Assembly: GCA_016195205.1 (NCBI GenBank)
Contig: JACQAB010000106.1
Coordinates: forward strand, 1 to 20,826
Length of the DNA stretch: 20,826 nucleotides
Direction of reading: 5' to 3'
Source: Pseudomonadota bacterium
Lineage (GTDB): Bacteria > Pseudomonadota > Alphaproteobacteria > UBA9219 > RGZA01
The position numbers were made by a program, and so were the translations under genes. Shown piece by piece: positions 7,695-14,978 of the stretch (within the stretch, counting starts at the first letter, position 1; every line of letters starts with the position of its first letter). The notes under the pieces were generated by a model that worked only from the letters and a program-made list of their open reading frames with translations, made no database searches and was not told where the DNA came from.

Positions 7695-9155
7695 ATGACC
7701 ACCGCTTCCACGCCTCGTCTAGAAATGCGCACCGGCACCAGCATGATGCAACAGTTGGTGATGACGCCACAACTGCAGCAGGCCATCAAGCTGCTGCAGA
7801 TGTCGAACCAGGAGCTGGCGACCTATCTGGAAGCCGAGATGGAAAAAAACCCGCTGCTGGAAAAAGTGGAATCCGAAAACGGCGCGGGAAAAGAATCGCC
7901 GCTGCCGGAAAGCGACGATGGCAGTCAGGAAAAAGACTCGGAATGGGAAGAACGCGCCGGCGCCGGCGACGGTTATGCCCCCTCCAGCTGGAATCTTTCC
8001 GCCCAATCGCGCGGCCCGGGCTGGGACGGCGGCTTTGACGATGAAGCGGGCAGTGGCGCCCTGACCGAAGAAATCAGCCTACGCGACCACCTGCTGCGCC
8101 AGCTGCAGCTTGATTTTCAGGATATCCCCGAACGCCTGATCGCCCTCACGCTCTTGGATCAGCTGGACGAGTCAGGCTACATCCACGGCGACATGGCCAG
8201 CGTGGCCAAGCAGCTGGGCTGCGACACGGCCAAAGTGGAAGGTGTTCTGGAACGCCTGCAGAAGCTGGACCCCGCCGGAATCTTCGCCCGCGATTTGAAA
8301 GAATGCTTAAGTCTTCAGCTGCGCGACAAGGGCCGCCTCGACCCCGCCATGCAAATGCTGCTGAACCATCTTGACCTGCTCGCCGCGCGCGAGAAAGACA
8401 AGCTGATGAAGCTGTGCGGCGTGGATGCCGAAGATTTTGCCGAGATGGTCGCCGAAATCCGCGCCCTGAATCCCAAGCCCGGCTTGGCCTTCGATCATGG
8501 CCTGACGCCCACCGTTATTCCCGACGTTCTGATGCGCCCAGGCGCGGGCGGTTCATGGATTCTGGAACTGAACCAGGAAACCCTGCCGCGCGTGCTGATC
8601 AACCACCCGTATTTAAGCCAGGTGCAGGGCCAGATCGTGCGCAAGACCGAGCGCGATTTTGTCACCGACAAGCTGCAATCGGCCAACTGGCTGCTGAAAG
8701 CGCTGCACCAGCGCGCCACGACTATATTAAAAGTGGCTACCGAGATCGTGAAACAGCAAGAAATGTTCTTCCAGTACGGCGTGGAGTTTCTGAAGCCCAT
8801 GACGTTGCGTGACATCGCCCTGGCCATCGGCATGCATGAATCCACGGTCAGCCGCGTGACCTCGAACAAATACATCACCACGCCGCGCGGGCTGTTCGAG
8901 CTGAAATACTTCTTCAGCGTGTCCATTCAGGGCTGCGCCGGGCTTTCCAACCATTCGGCCGAAAGCGTGCGTTACCGCATCAAAAGCCTGATCGAAGCCG
9001 AAAACACCGGCACCATTTTGTCGGATGATTCCATCGTCAAGCTGCTGAAGCGCGAAGGCGTGGAGATCGCGCGGCGCACCGTGGCCAAGTACCGCGAGTC
9101 CCTGCACATTCCCTCGTCCGCCCAGCGCCGCCGCGAAAAGCGCATCCACGTTTAA
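7695..9155 (+). CDS. rpoN: RNA polymerase sigma-54 factor
   Basis: Starting at 7695 the product is 486 aa. Region I is the Gln/Leu-rich N-terminus (QLVMTPQLQQAIKLLQMS, 20-37) that blocks melting until an AAA+ activator acts. An acidic region II follows (about 55-115), then the core-binding domain, the helix-turn-helix (IALAIGMHESTVSRVTSNKY) and the RpoN box ARRTVAKYRE (459-468) that reads the -24 element. An in-frame start at 7605 would add 30 residues and overlap lptB; it is rejected because those residues have no sigma-54 character and region I normally begins within about 15 residues of the start. The lptB-rpoN order is standard, but hpf and ptsN, which usually follow, are displaced by about 3 kb. 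Confidence 0.94.
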   Translation: MTTASTPRLEMRTGTSMMQQLVMTPQLQQAIKLLQMSNQELATYLEAEMEKNPLLEKVESENGAGKESPLPESDDGSQEKDSEWEERAGAGDGYAPSSWNLSAQSRGPGWDGGFDDEAGSGALTEEISLRDHLLRQLQLDFQDIPERLIALTLLDQLDESGYIHGDMASVAKQLGCDTAKVEGVLERLQKLDPAGIFARDLKECLSLQLRDKGRLDPAMQMLLNHLDLLAAREKDKLMKLCGVDAEDFAEMVAEIRALNPKPGLAFDHGLTPTVIPDVLMRPGAGGSWILELNQETLPRVLINHPYLSQVQGQIVRKTERDFVTDKLQSANWLLKALHQRATTILKVATEIVKQQEMFFQYGVEFLKPMTLRDIALAIGMHESTVSRVTSNKYITTPRGLFELKYFFSVSIQGCAGLSNHSAESVRYRIKSLIEAENTGTILSDDSIVKLLKREGVEIARRTVAKYRESLHIPSSAQRRREKRIHV

Positions 9156-9165
9156 TTTTTTTGCA

Positions 9166-10230
9166 TCAGGTTTGTGCGGGCGCCAATAAAGCAGCAGGGT
9201 CTTGCCGGATGATCCCCATGGCGTGCAAACCCCACACCAGTTGAATACGTTGTGCCCGCCTGATGCCGTAATAGCCCGGCATAAGATGATAAAGCACCCT
9301 CACCCGTTCCTCGCGGGCGGAATCTAACACGAGCGCGCTTTTCTGGCGACCATATTCACTGCGGATACTGTCTGCGACCTTGTGCCCCGCGGCCATAACA
9401 GTCCCGTTCGCTTGTCTCCACGTATCTTTAGTAATCTCAGAATAGTTTCCAACTGCGTGGCGCCAGGACGTTTCGTCCACCTTGTGCAAAAGATGCCTTA
9501 CCAATTGAGCTTCAAGCTTTCGCGGATAGGATTGCAGGATGGTTCTTGAATCCATCCCCACCTCGGCGGCGATCAGGCGCAAAAGAAACTGCCGGGTAGT
9601 CTGCGGAAACCAGTGGCAATACTGTCGTGTGATTTCGTTCGCGTCTACGGCTCCGGAATGGCAAACTTCATGCACGGCCAGGGTAAGGTCGAAACGCGAA
9701 GGCACAACATGGTGTTTACCTTGAATGGGCTTGTCCCACGATACATCGCCAAAAAATGGTTCTGGCCATAGCCGGGCAGCTTCTACGACAACGCTTTGCT
9801 TCACACCGTAGTAAGCCTTAAAAAAACCGAGGTTCTCTTCGAATAATGTGCGCGCATAACCAACTGGCCTGGAAAAATGAGAGGGATAGGCTATGGTTAT
9901 CTGCGTCCAGGTGTGGGCATCGAAGCCGAATTCACCGAAGGTTTGCAGATTGGCTTTCAGCCGCGCCGAAATATTCCATCGTGAATCGGTTGGTTGGATG
10001 CGCGCTTCAGAGCTATGCCTCATATGATGGTCATAAAGAGTTTTTGCCGATTTCCTTATGGCATCCTCACCGCCGCGCACATGCTGAAGGACATCGTTGT
10101 CCGCCAGCGCCTGGCGAATACGCCCGGCAATAAAGGCCACGCCTTCCCTTTCGGCGCAGGCCAAAAATTCAACGGTTGTTGCAACAGGGCCGGGAGCGTC
10201 GCTTGCGACAGCGCTCAATGCAGCGGGCAT
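9166..10230 (-). CDS. uncharacterised protein with degenerate mTERF-like helical repeats
   Basis: The 354-aa product has a good start (AAGGA 6 nt before the ATG) and no signal peptide or membrane segment. I do not recognise a bacterial family. It shows a recurring pattern of a hydrophobic helix, Gly-hydrophobic, a second helix, then Pro: G102 to P116 (GFDAHTWTQITIAYP), G142 to P156 (GVKQSVVVEAARLWP), and looser copies G193-P209, G225-P236 (GMDSRTILQSYP) and G339-P351. The first two match the 14-residue Gly-to-Pro spacing of mTERF modules, which bind nucleic acid in mitochondria and chloroplasts. That resemblance is my inference. HEVCH at 187-191 fits HExxH but lies inside a repeat and is probably coincidental. 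The gene is tail-to-tail with rpoN (10-bp gap), is divergent from the 560-aa gene, and looks slightly AT-richer than its neighbours. Confidence 0.75.
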   Translation of the reverse strand: MPAALSAVASDAPGPVATTVEFLACAEREGVAFIAGRIRQALADNDVLQHVRGGEDAIRKSAKTLYDHHMRHSSEARIQPTDSRWNISARLKANLQTFGEFGFDAHTWTQITIAYPSHFSRPVGYARTLFEENLGFFKAYYGVKQSVVVEAARLWPEPFFGDVSWDKPIQGKHHVVPSRFDLTLAVHEVCHSGAVDANEITRQYCHWFPQTTRQFLLRLIAAEVGMDSRTILQSYPRKLEAQLVRHLLHKVDETSWRHAVGNYSEITKDTWRQANGTVMAAGHKVADSIRSEYGRQKSALVLDSAREERVRVLYHLMPGYYGIRRAQRIQLVWGLHAMGIIRQDPAALLAPAQT

Positions 10231-10420
10231 GGTTTATCCTTTTTTCAAGTATGGGTCGGTTTTGTTCAATTTAATAGGCGATTGTTCTACCTCCCCCACC
10301 CTGTTTTGACAAGCTACGTAAGGTTAACGCGGCGTGGCTTGTGCTTTTCCTGTTGCTTGCCCGCCGCCCGCGCTTTAAGCCTTTACATCAAAGCAGCAGA
10401 TATTTTCAGCAGCGTTATTC

Positions 10421-12103
10421 ATGCATCCTTCACGCAATTTTCTCGACCATATCGTCGATTTTCTCGGACCGCTTTACCCGCATGACTTTCCTGCGGTGGA
10501 AAACAGCAACCGTCCCGGCGCGCATCTGATCACCTATAAAGACCTTCTCATCGAAGGCCCCATCGGCTGGATGCGTCCGGTGCATAGCCGCGAAAAACAC
10601 GTGGCGGGCGCTTTCGTCGCGCGCCACCCCGATGAGCACGCGGCCGAGGAAACCCGCGACGGGCGGCTGGAAATCAAGCACAAGGGCAAGGCGCCGCTGC
10701 TCGCTTTGTTCAACACCCATGCCCGAACCCGGCAACGCGGGGGAAAAACCGTTACCCTGCTTAACCTGGGCCGCGTTATGGACCGGATGAAAACCCTGTG
10801 CAACGCCCTGCCCGGGGTGCTGTTGCGCGAAACCACGCTTTACCGCCTGGACGAATACACCTTCATTTCCGGAACCATGGCCTATGTGGCGCAGCCCTGC
10901 GGCCATGGCAAGATGACGATCGACGTCATCACCCATCTTGATCCGCGCTATGCGGCGCTGGCGGGCGACATGTTCAACCGGAACGACGTGAAGCGCGCCT
11001 GGATGGTGCGCCTGTTCCGCCGGACGGGCGAGGTGCTGGTGAAAAAATGCGCCGCGTTGCCTACGCTGCATGTCAGCTATGACGCTTCCATGGCCGGAGA
11101 AGAGCCCAATATCATCACTGAGTTCCCCGAGGCGAGTTGGATCGAGGCCATGGCCGCCGATCACCGCAAACGCGTGCGCGACATCCGCCGCGGGCGCGAT
11201 CCTTTCCAGTGGCTGAAACAGCCGCTGCTTCCCTTGTTCTATGCCCAGGCTCGGGCCATACAGCGCGCGCACACCTTGTGGGAAACGACGCTAAGCGGCC
11301 GGCGCCTTGCCTATGAAACGTTCCGGCTGGGCGTGATCGGCACCTTGTTCGGCGGATATTGGGCGGCGACACGCCTGATAGGAACCGCGGCCGGACTTAG
11401 TGAGCTTGAAAAACCCGAAGCCGTGCCGCGCCAGTGCCATGACCTGGTGGACATGCGTATTTTCCGACTGATTTTCGTCAGCGCCCAAGTGTATCGCCTG
11501 TTGATTCATACCGTGGCCAAGGGCTTCGGTGATTTATGCTACGTCAATCCTGAAACCTATGAGGTGCCGGGCAACATCTCGCCGCTTAAAAGCACGGATT
11601 TATCGCGCGATTATTTCTTCCAGCGCTGGCTGGAAAGCCATTTGAAATCGCCCTATGCCCCGGCGGTGGAATTCCGCGACGAGAAAGGGAAACTGCTTGA
11701 CCCGCGCAACGAGGAAGAGCTGGAGAAATGCAACGTGGCCGTTTACACCTATTCCAACAGCCTTTCCTATTATGTTGATACCACGGCCTGGACGGCCTAT
11801 GCCTATGCCCGCCATCTTAGTTATGACACCGATGAAAAAGATTTTCCGCATGACGCCGCGAAATACCTGCCGAAGAACAAGGTGTGGGTGCTCGATCCGC
11901 TTCATCCCGACAAGCCCGCCGCGCAAATCAATTTCAGCGACTTTAAACAACGCATGGCGAAGCTCGCGCGTCTGAAAAACCTGCCCCGGCCCGATGTGCC
12001 GCATCCCAGCCTGATCCGTTCCGAGGAAGGCCCACCGCTCGAGCCGCCGATGGACCTGACCGCGCCGTCTTTTTCGTTAATTTCAACGTTGCGGACCGCT
12101 TGA
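10421..12103 (+). CDS. uncharacterised 560-aa protein
   Basis: The frame is long and uses codons like its neighbours, so it is surely coding, but no family is recognised. There is no signal peptide. The middle (about 285-335) contains amphipathic and apolar stretches (RLGVIGTLFGGYWAATRLIG) that could contact a membrane or form a buried helix; about 437-470 is strikingly Tyr-rich (VAVYTYSNSLSYYVDTTAWT then AYAYARHLSYD). The N-terminal 60 residues are rich in His/Pro/aromatics, and the C-terminal 40 are Pro-rich and probably disordered. Arg/Lys-rich segments (around 240-260) would suit binding to an acidic partner. No Shine-Dalgarno precedes the ATG at 10421. The next in-frame Met is about 50 residues on, so the start is uncertain. 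It is divergent from the 354-aa gene, with 190 bp between them. Confidence 0.8.
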   Translation: MHPSRNFLDHIVDFLGPLYPHDFPAVENSNRPGAHLITYKDLLIEGPIGWMRPVHSREKHVAGAFVARHPDEHAAEETRDGRLEIKHKGKAPLLALFNTHARTRQRGGKTVTLLNLGRVMDRMKTLCNALPGVLLRETTLYRLDEYTFISGTMAYVAQPCGHGKMTIDVITHLDPRYAALAGDMFNRNDVKRAWMVRLFRRTGEVLVKKCAALPTLHVSYDASMAGEEPNIITEFPEASWIEAMAADHRKRVRDIRRGRDPFQWLKQPLLPLFYAQARAIQRAHTLWETTLSGRRLAYETFRLGVIGTLFGGYWAATRLIGTAAGLSELEKPEAVPRQCHDLVDMRIFRLIFVSAQVYRLLIHTVAKGFGDLCYVNPETYEVPGNISPLKSTDLSRDYFFQRWLESHLKSPYAPAVEFRDEKGKLLDPRNEEELEKCNVAVYTYSNSLSYYVDTTAWTAYAYARHLSYDTDEKDFPHDAAKYLPKNKVWVLDPLHPDKPAAQINFSDFKQRMAKLARLKNLPRPDVPHPSLIRSEEGPPLEPPMDLTAPSFSLISTLRTA

Positions 12104-12177
12104 CATCTTCGCGTCCCGGTTCCATGTTCCTTGATCCATGCCGCAGCGCATCAACATTACTAAGTTATTGAAAAAAA

Positions 12178-12201
12178 GCCTTTTCTCGCTCCGGCAAAGG
12201 C
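12178..12201 (-). terminator. possible intrinsic terminator, minus-strand direction
   Basis: GCCTTT (12178-12183) pairs with AAAGGC (12196-12201) across a 12-nt loop. Read on the minus strand the stem is followed by seven T residues (complement of the A-run 12171-12177). This would stop antisense transcription coming from the hpf side before it enters the 560-aa gene. The stem is only six pairs with a long loop, so this is tentative. The rest of 12104-12272 shows no gene, only a second small hairpin (GGGC-TTTA-GCCC near 12221-12232). Confidence 0.3.
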
Positions 12202-12272
12202 CATTAGAGGCGATTCTTTGGGGCTTTAGCCCAATTCGCTAGACTTGCAACCTCAAGAACACGCAACGCCAC

Positions 12273-12884
12273 ATGACCGCCAGCCTCTCTTTGAACGTCC
12301 AGGTTAAAGGCAAGCAGATCGATGTGGGCGAGGCTCTGCGCGGCCACGTGCAGCAGCATTTGGCCGAAATCGTCGGCAAGTTCTTCGACCGTCCCCTGGA
12401 AGCCACGGTGATTTTTTCGCGCGAGGCGCATCTGTTCCGCGCCGATATTTCGGTGCATGCCGCGCGCGGCGTTCTGCTGCAAAGCAACTCCGCCGCTAAC
12501 GATCCTTATCCCGCGTTCGAGGAAGCGGCCTCGCGCATGGCAGGCCGCCTGCGCCGCTACAAAAAGCGGCTGATTGATCTGCATCATCAGGAGGCGCGGC
12601 GCAGCCCCGCCCTGCCCGCCGGCGAATACATTCTTGATCCGAAAAAAGAAAAGGATGACGCCCCGCATTCCGATCAGGCCCACGCGCCGCTGATCGTCGC
12701 CGAAATGCCTTCGGGCATCGACAACCTCACGGTTTCCGAGGCGGTGATGCGCCTTGATCTGGCCGATGCGCCCGCGCTGATGTTCCGCAACGCCGCCCAT
12801 GGCGGCCTTAACATGGTGTATCGCCGCGCCGACGGAAATATCGGCTGGGTCGATCCCACCAGCACTTCCGCCGGAAAGAAATGA
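12273..12884 (+). CDS. hpf: ribosome hibernation promoting factor, long form
   Basis: The 203-aa protein has two parts: an N-terminal S30AE domain (about 1-105: VKGKQIDVGEALRGHVQQHL, then basic helix RLRRYKKRL) that sits in the decoding centre, and a C-terminal domain (about 138-195: IDNLTVSEAVMRLDLADAPA, FRN..HGGLNMVYRRADGNIGWVDP) that dimerises 70S ribosomes into 100S particles. The length and second domain identify the long form, which acts alone rather than with RMF. It is the first gene of a tight set with ptsN; the stop overlaps the ptsN start as ATGA. It normally follows rpoN directly; here two unknown genes intervene, so it must rely on a promoter within 12104-12272 or read-through. 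Confidence 0.93.
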   Translation: MTASLSLNVQVKGKQIDVGEALRGHVQQHLAEIVGKFFDRPLEATVIFSREAHLFRADISVHAARGVLLQSNSAANDPYPAFEEAASRMAGRLRRYKKRLIDLHHQEARRSPALPAGEYILDPKKEKDDAPHSDQAHAPLIVAEMPSGIDNLTVSEAVMRLDLADAPALMFRNAAHGGLNMVYRRADGNIGWVDPTSTSAGKK

Positions 12885-13387
12885 GCAAAGCACACGCCAT
12901 GGCCAAAACCGCCGCCCCTTCCTCCATGCCTTTGATCGCCTCAAAGCACATTATCGCCGCGCTCAACGTGGAGACGAAAAAACAGGCGTTGCACGAGCTG
13001 GCCAAACTGGCTGCACCTATCACCGGCCTGGCCGAACACGTGATTTTTGACGTGCTTTTCGCGCGCGAAAAACTGGGCACCACCGGCGTGGGCCACGGCA
13101 TTGCCATTCCCCACGGCAAGGTGGAAGGCATTCCACATGTTTATGGCTTCTTTGCCCGCCTGGCCAAACCGATTGATTTCGAGGCGATTGACGAAAAGCC
13201 GGTCGACCTTCTGTTCATGCTGCTGGCCCCGCAGGACGCCGGCGCGGATCATCTGAAGGCGCTGTCCAAGGTCAGCCGCATGTTCCGCAACCTTTCCTTC
13301 TGCGACAAGCTGCGCAAGCTGGATGACGCCAAATCCATCTATGCCCTGCTGTCGGCCTGCGAAAAAGAAACGGATGTCGCGGCATGA
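12881..13387 (+). CDS. ptsN: nitrogen-regulatory PTS IIA component (EIIA-Ntr)
   Basis: The 168-aa protein has the EIIA fold signature with the phosphorylated histidine H78 in GHGIAIPHGK, followed by FARLAKPIDFEAIDEKPVDL and the C-terminal LLFMLLAPQ...HLKALSKVSRMFRN segment. It receives phosphate from EI-Ntr through NPr and regulates potassium transport, nitrogen and phosphate responses rather than sugar uptake. The ATG at 12881 gives a four-base overlap with hpf and about 15 more residues than E. coli; an internal ATG (12899) is the alternative start. The next gene overlaps it in the same way. Confidence 0.93.
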   Translation: MSKAHAMAKTAAPSSMPLIASKHIIAALNVETKKQALHELAKLAAPITGLAEHVIFDVLFAREKLGTTGVGHGIAIPHGKVEGIPHVYGFFARLAKPIDFEAIDEKPVDLLFMLLAPQDAGADHLKALSKVSRMFRNLSFCDKLRKLDDAKSIYALLSACEKETDVAA

Positions 13388-13896
13388 CCCGGAAACAACG
13401 CAAAGGTTTGATGCTGTTCATCGGGGGAGCGATCCTGGCCTGGATCGGCGCCTATGGCCCGGACCTGTGGAACCACAAACAAGTGCAAACCGCGCTGGAC
13501 GCGCCCCGCCCACATTGGGTTTGCATGGTCAGCGGCGACACCGTTTATTCCGAGAACCAGGTCTATGTGACCAAGAAATACATTCTGGTGAACGGCCAGC
13601 GCTTTTACAGCGATGAATTCCGCCGCTTCGGCCGCGACGGCGGCTTCATTCTTCTAGTTATTAATAACGACCAGACCCTGGAATGGATGCGCCTGACCCA
13701 CCGCCAGGCGGCGGAGTTCTCGGCCCGCTATGGCTTCTCCTATACCGGATGCCGCCACATGGGCGGCCCCGCCACGCAGGTTTCAGCGGCGCCTGCGGAA
13801 ACGTACAGAAATTTCACTTACGGCCACGGCAAACCGGCGGCGAGTTTCAGCTGGGAAAAAGCCCTGGGCCTGGCATTGCGGCCGGTAAAGCGTTAA
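13384..13896 (+). CDS. small membrane-anchored protein of unknown function
   Basis: The 170-aa product begins with a basic stretch (MTRKQRKG) and one transmembrane helix at about residues 8-28 (LMLFIGGAILAWIGAYGPDL), then a soluble domain with a beta-rich middle (HWVCMVSGDTVYSENQVYVT, then KKYILVNGQRFYSDEF) and two cysteines, C47 and C123, that could pair if the domain is periplasmic. No family is recognised. It overlaps ptsN by ATGA, so it is probably co-translated with hpf-ptsN, and is followed by a T-rich hairpin. A link to PTS-Ntr signalling is only suggested by position. Confidence 0.7.
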   Translation: MTRKQRKGLMLFIGGAILAWIGAYGPDLWNHKQVQTALDAPRPHWVCMVSGDTVYSENQVYVTKKYILVNGQRFYSDEFRRFGRDGGFILLVINNDQTLEWMRLTHRQAAEFSARYGFSYTGCRHMGGPATQVSAAPAETYRNFTYGHGKPAASFSWEKALGLALRPVKR

Positions 13897-13976
13897 ATCC
13901 TTAATTCCCAATACCAAATTAACCATAAAACTGGGATGCTAGGCAGTTTCTCAAATCAAAATGCCTTTTTGCTTTC

Positions 13977-14000
13977 AAAAAAAGAGGGTACTCTTTTTTT
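13977..14000 (+). terminator. A/T-tract hairpin, possible terminator after the hpf-ptsN operon
   Basis: AAAAAAAGAG (13977-13986), loop GGTA, and CTCTTTTTTT (13991-14000) form a perfect 10-bp inverted repeat ending in seven T. The stem is poor in GC but the layout suits intrinsic termination on either strand. It lies 80 bp after the end of the operon and 30 bp before the next start. Confidence 0.45.
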
Positions 14001-14029
14001 GCATAGAAATTTAACCGGAGCATTCATCC

Positions 14030-14524
14030 ATGACTACAATCGAACAGGCGACACCCGCCGCATCTGAGAAAATTACATATATAAAAAGCAGCATGAAGCG
14101 GTGTCCGAATGACTCTGTGTTTTATGCCGTGCTTGAAGTGGTAGATATTGCCAAATGAGCCCGTGTTATCCCCGATATTGGCGTTAGCGTTGAAGATTTA
14201 TTTGGCACACCAGACCTTCCCGCCACCTATAGGAGCGGCTTTGAACAAATAGGAATCGACGTTGATGGATTTGTATCCCTAGTACGCCAAAATGCGAGGC
14301 AGGTGGCCAAACATTCTGCTGACTTGGCGCTTGGAAATAAGCTGGTAGAGTTCTCAAACCGAAATGTTGAGGGCGATTTCTTTTACGTTATGCGGGCTTT
14401 TGATAATGCCAGGGTTGCGCTTGGAAAAACACCGGAAGGTGTCGATAAAAAATTTATGTTCAGCACTGATCGATCTGTAGTTAAAGCAGGCGTAAGAAAA
14501 ATAGCTGCCGCGCTAAACGCCTGA
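14030..14524 (+). pseudogene. small unknown protein gene, interrupted by an in-frame TGA
   Basis: From ATG 14030, with GGAG at 14017-14020 (9-nt spacing), the frame runs 164 codons to TGA at 14522-14524, but codon 43 is TGA (14156-14158: AAA TGA GCC). The part after the break is open for 121 codons and reads like a folded helical protein (VRQNARQVAKHSADLALGNK, FYVMRAFDNARVALGKTPEG). A vague likeness to phasins (granule-binding helices with an FxxxxRxN pattern) is noted but not convincing. The region is AT-richer than its surroundings (codons such as AAA, ATA, TTA), suggesting acquired DNA. If expression uses a downstream start, GTG at 14303 gives a 73-aa protein without a clear ribosome-binding site. 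It may be a genuine pseudogene, a base-call error, or a readthrough case. Confidence 0.6.
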
Positions 14525-14547
14525 GGGCTTCGCTGAGTGATTTTAAT

Positions 14548-14778
14548 TCAGTGAACGCTCAGTGGTTCCATCTCGTATTGCCGCACGGTGGCAAAAGCGA
14601 GTTCGCGGTTGGTGATAATCGTCAGGGGCGTTCCATCGGCGGCGTGAACGGCGTGCAGCTTCTGGCCCTCGACATTCACCGATTTTACATAGGCTAGATC
14701 CTCCAGGCCGAAGCTGGTGAAGTCACCGCGTCCGCCGGCTGCTTTAGAGCCCTTGTCAAAAGGAAGCCTGCCGCTCAT
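14548..14778 (-). CDS. DUF1150 family small protein
   Basis: The 76-aa protein has the hallmarks of this small alphaproteobacterial family: the LEDLAYVKSVNVEGQKLHAVH segment, followed by AADGTPL and an ending of FATVRQYEMEPLSVH. It has no catalytic motif; function is unknown. In many alphaproteobacteria it lies beside an Hsp20 gene, as here (hsp20 is 200 bp upstream on the same strand). A hairpin with a T-run in the gap and a CtrA-like box upstream suggest it has its own promoter and is not simply read through from hsp20. Confidence 0.85.
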   Translation of the reverse strand: MSGRLPFDKGSKAAGGRGDFTSFGLEDLAYVKSVNVEGQKLHAVHAADGTPLTIITNRELAFATVRQYEMEPLSVH

Positions 14779-14862
14779 TGCCCAAAAATCCTTGATAAAG
14801 TTGGAACTAAGCCCATCATAAGCTAACAGGGATAAAGAATTGTTAATGCGGCTTAAGCACGT

Positions 14863-14878
14863 TTAAGACATGCTTAAC
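14863..14878 (+). promoter_or_regulatory. candidate CtrA-binding site
   Basis: TTAAGACATGCTTAAC is an exact TTAA-N7-TTAAC, the alphaproteobacterial CtrA consensus. Two more TTAA tetramers (14843 and 14853) precede it at 10-bp steps, placing four half-sites on one face of the helix. It lies 85 bp upstream of the DUF1150 start. No ctrA gene is in the window, so this rests on the motif and the taxonomic setting. Confidence 0.45.
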
Positions 14879-14910
14879 GCAAGCGCTGTGCCAGTTTGCG
14901 TGGTTAAGTT

Positions 14911-14935
14911 AAAAAGCCGGGAAGCGTTGCGGCTT
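14911..14935 (-). terminator. candidate intrinsic terminator of hsp20
   Basis: On the minus strand AAGCCG and CGGCTT pair around a 10-nt loop, with the U-run continuing to five T. It lies about 45 bp after the hsp20 stop. An overlapping alternative hairpin, GCGGC-AAA-GCCGC (14929-14941), may compete. Both would separate the hsp20 transcript from DUF1150. Confidence 0.45.
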
Positions 14936-14978
14936 TGCCGCGTGTAAAAAACAAAGGAATACCGGCCACTTCTTCGCC

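Noticed and set aside
9636..9680. HEVCH (residues 187-191 of the 354-aa protein) as an HExxH zinc-protease motif
   Set aside because: It lies within a degenerate helical repeat, no third zinc ligand at the usual spacing is convincing, and the rest of the protein has no metalloprotease features.
10306..10334. TTGACA at 10306 as the promoter of the 560-aa gene
   Set aside because: The -35 is perfect but no acceptable -10 occurs at 16-18 bp spacing.
12100..12128. TTGACA at 12100 as the hpf promoter
   Set aside because: The corresponding -10 (CATGTT) is poor and the leader would be about 135 nt; too weak to list.
1615..14158. TGA reassigned to an amino acid
   Set aside because: kdsD, lptC, lptA, hpf, ptsN, hsp20, DUF1150 and the transposase all end at TGA at the correct family length, several inside ATGA overlaps, so TGA is a working stop here.
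14030..14524. Calling the broken small gene a phasin
   Set aside because: The helical pattern is only loosely similar and no signature can be confirmed by eye.
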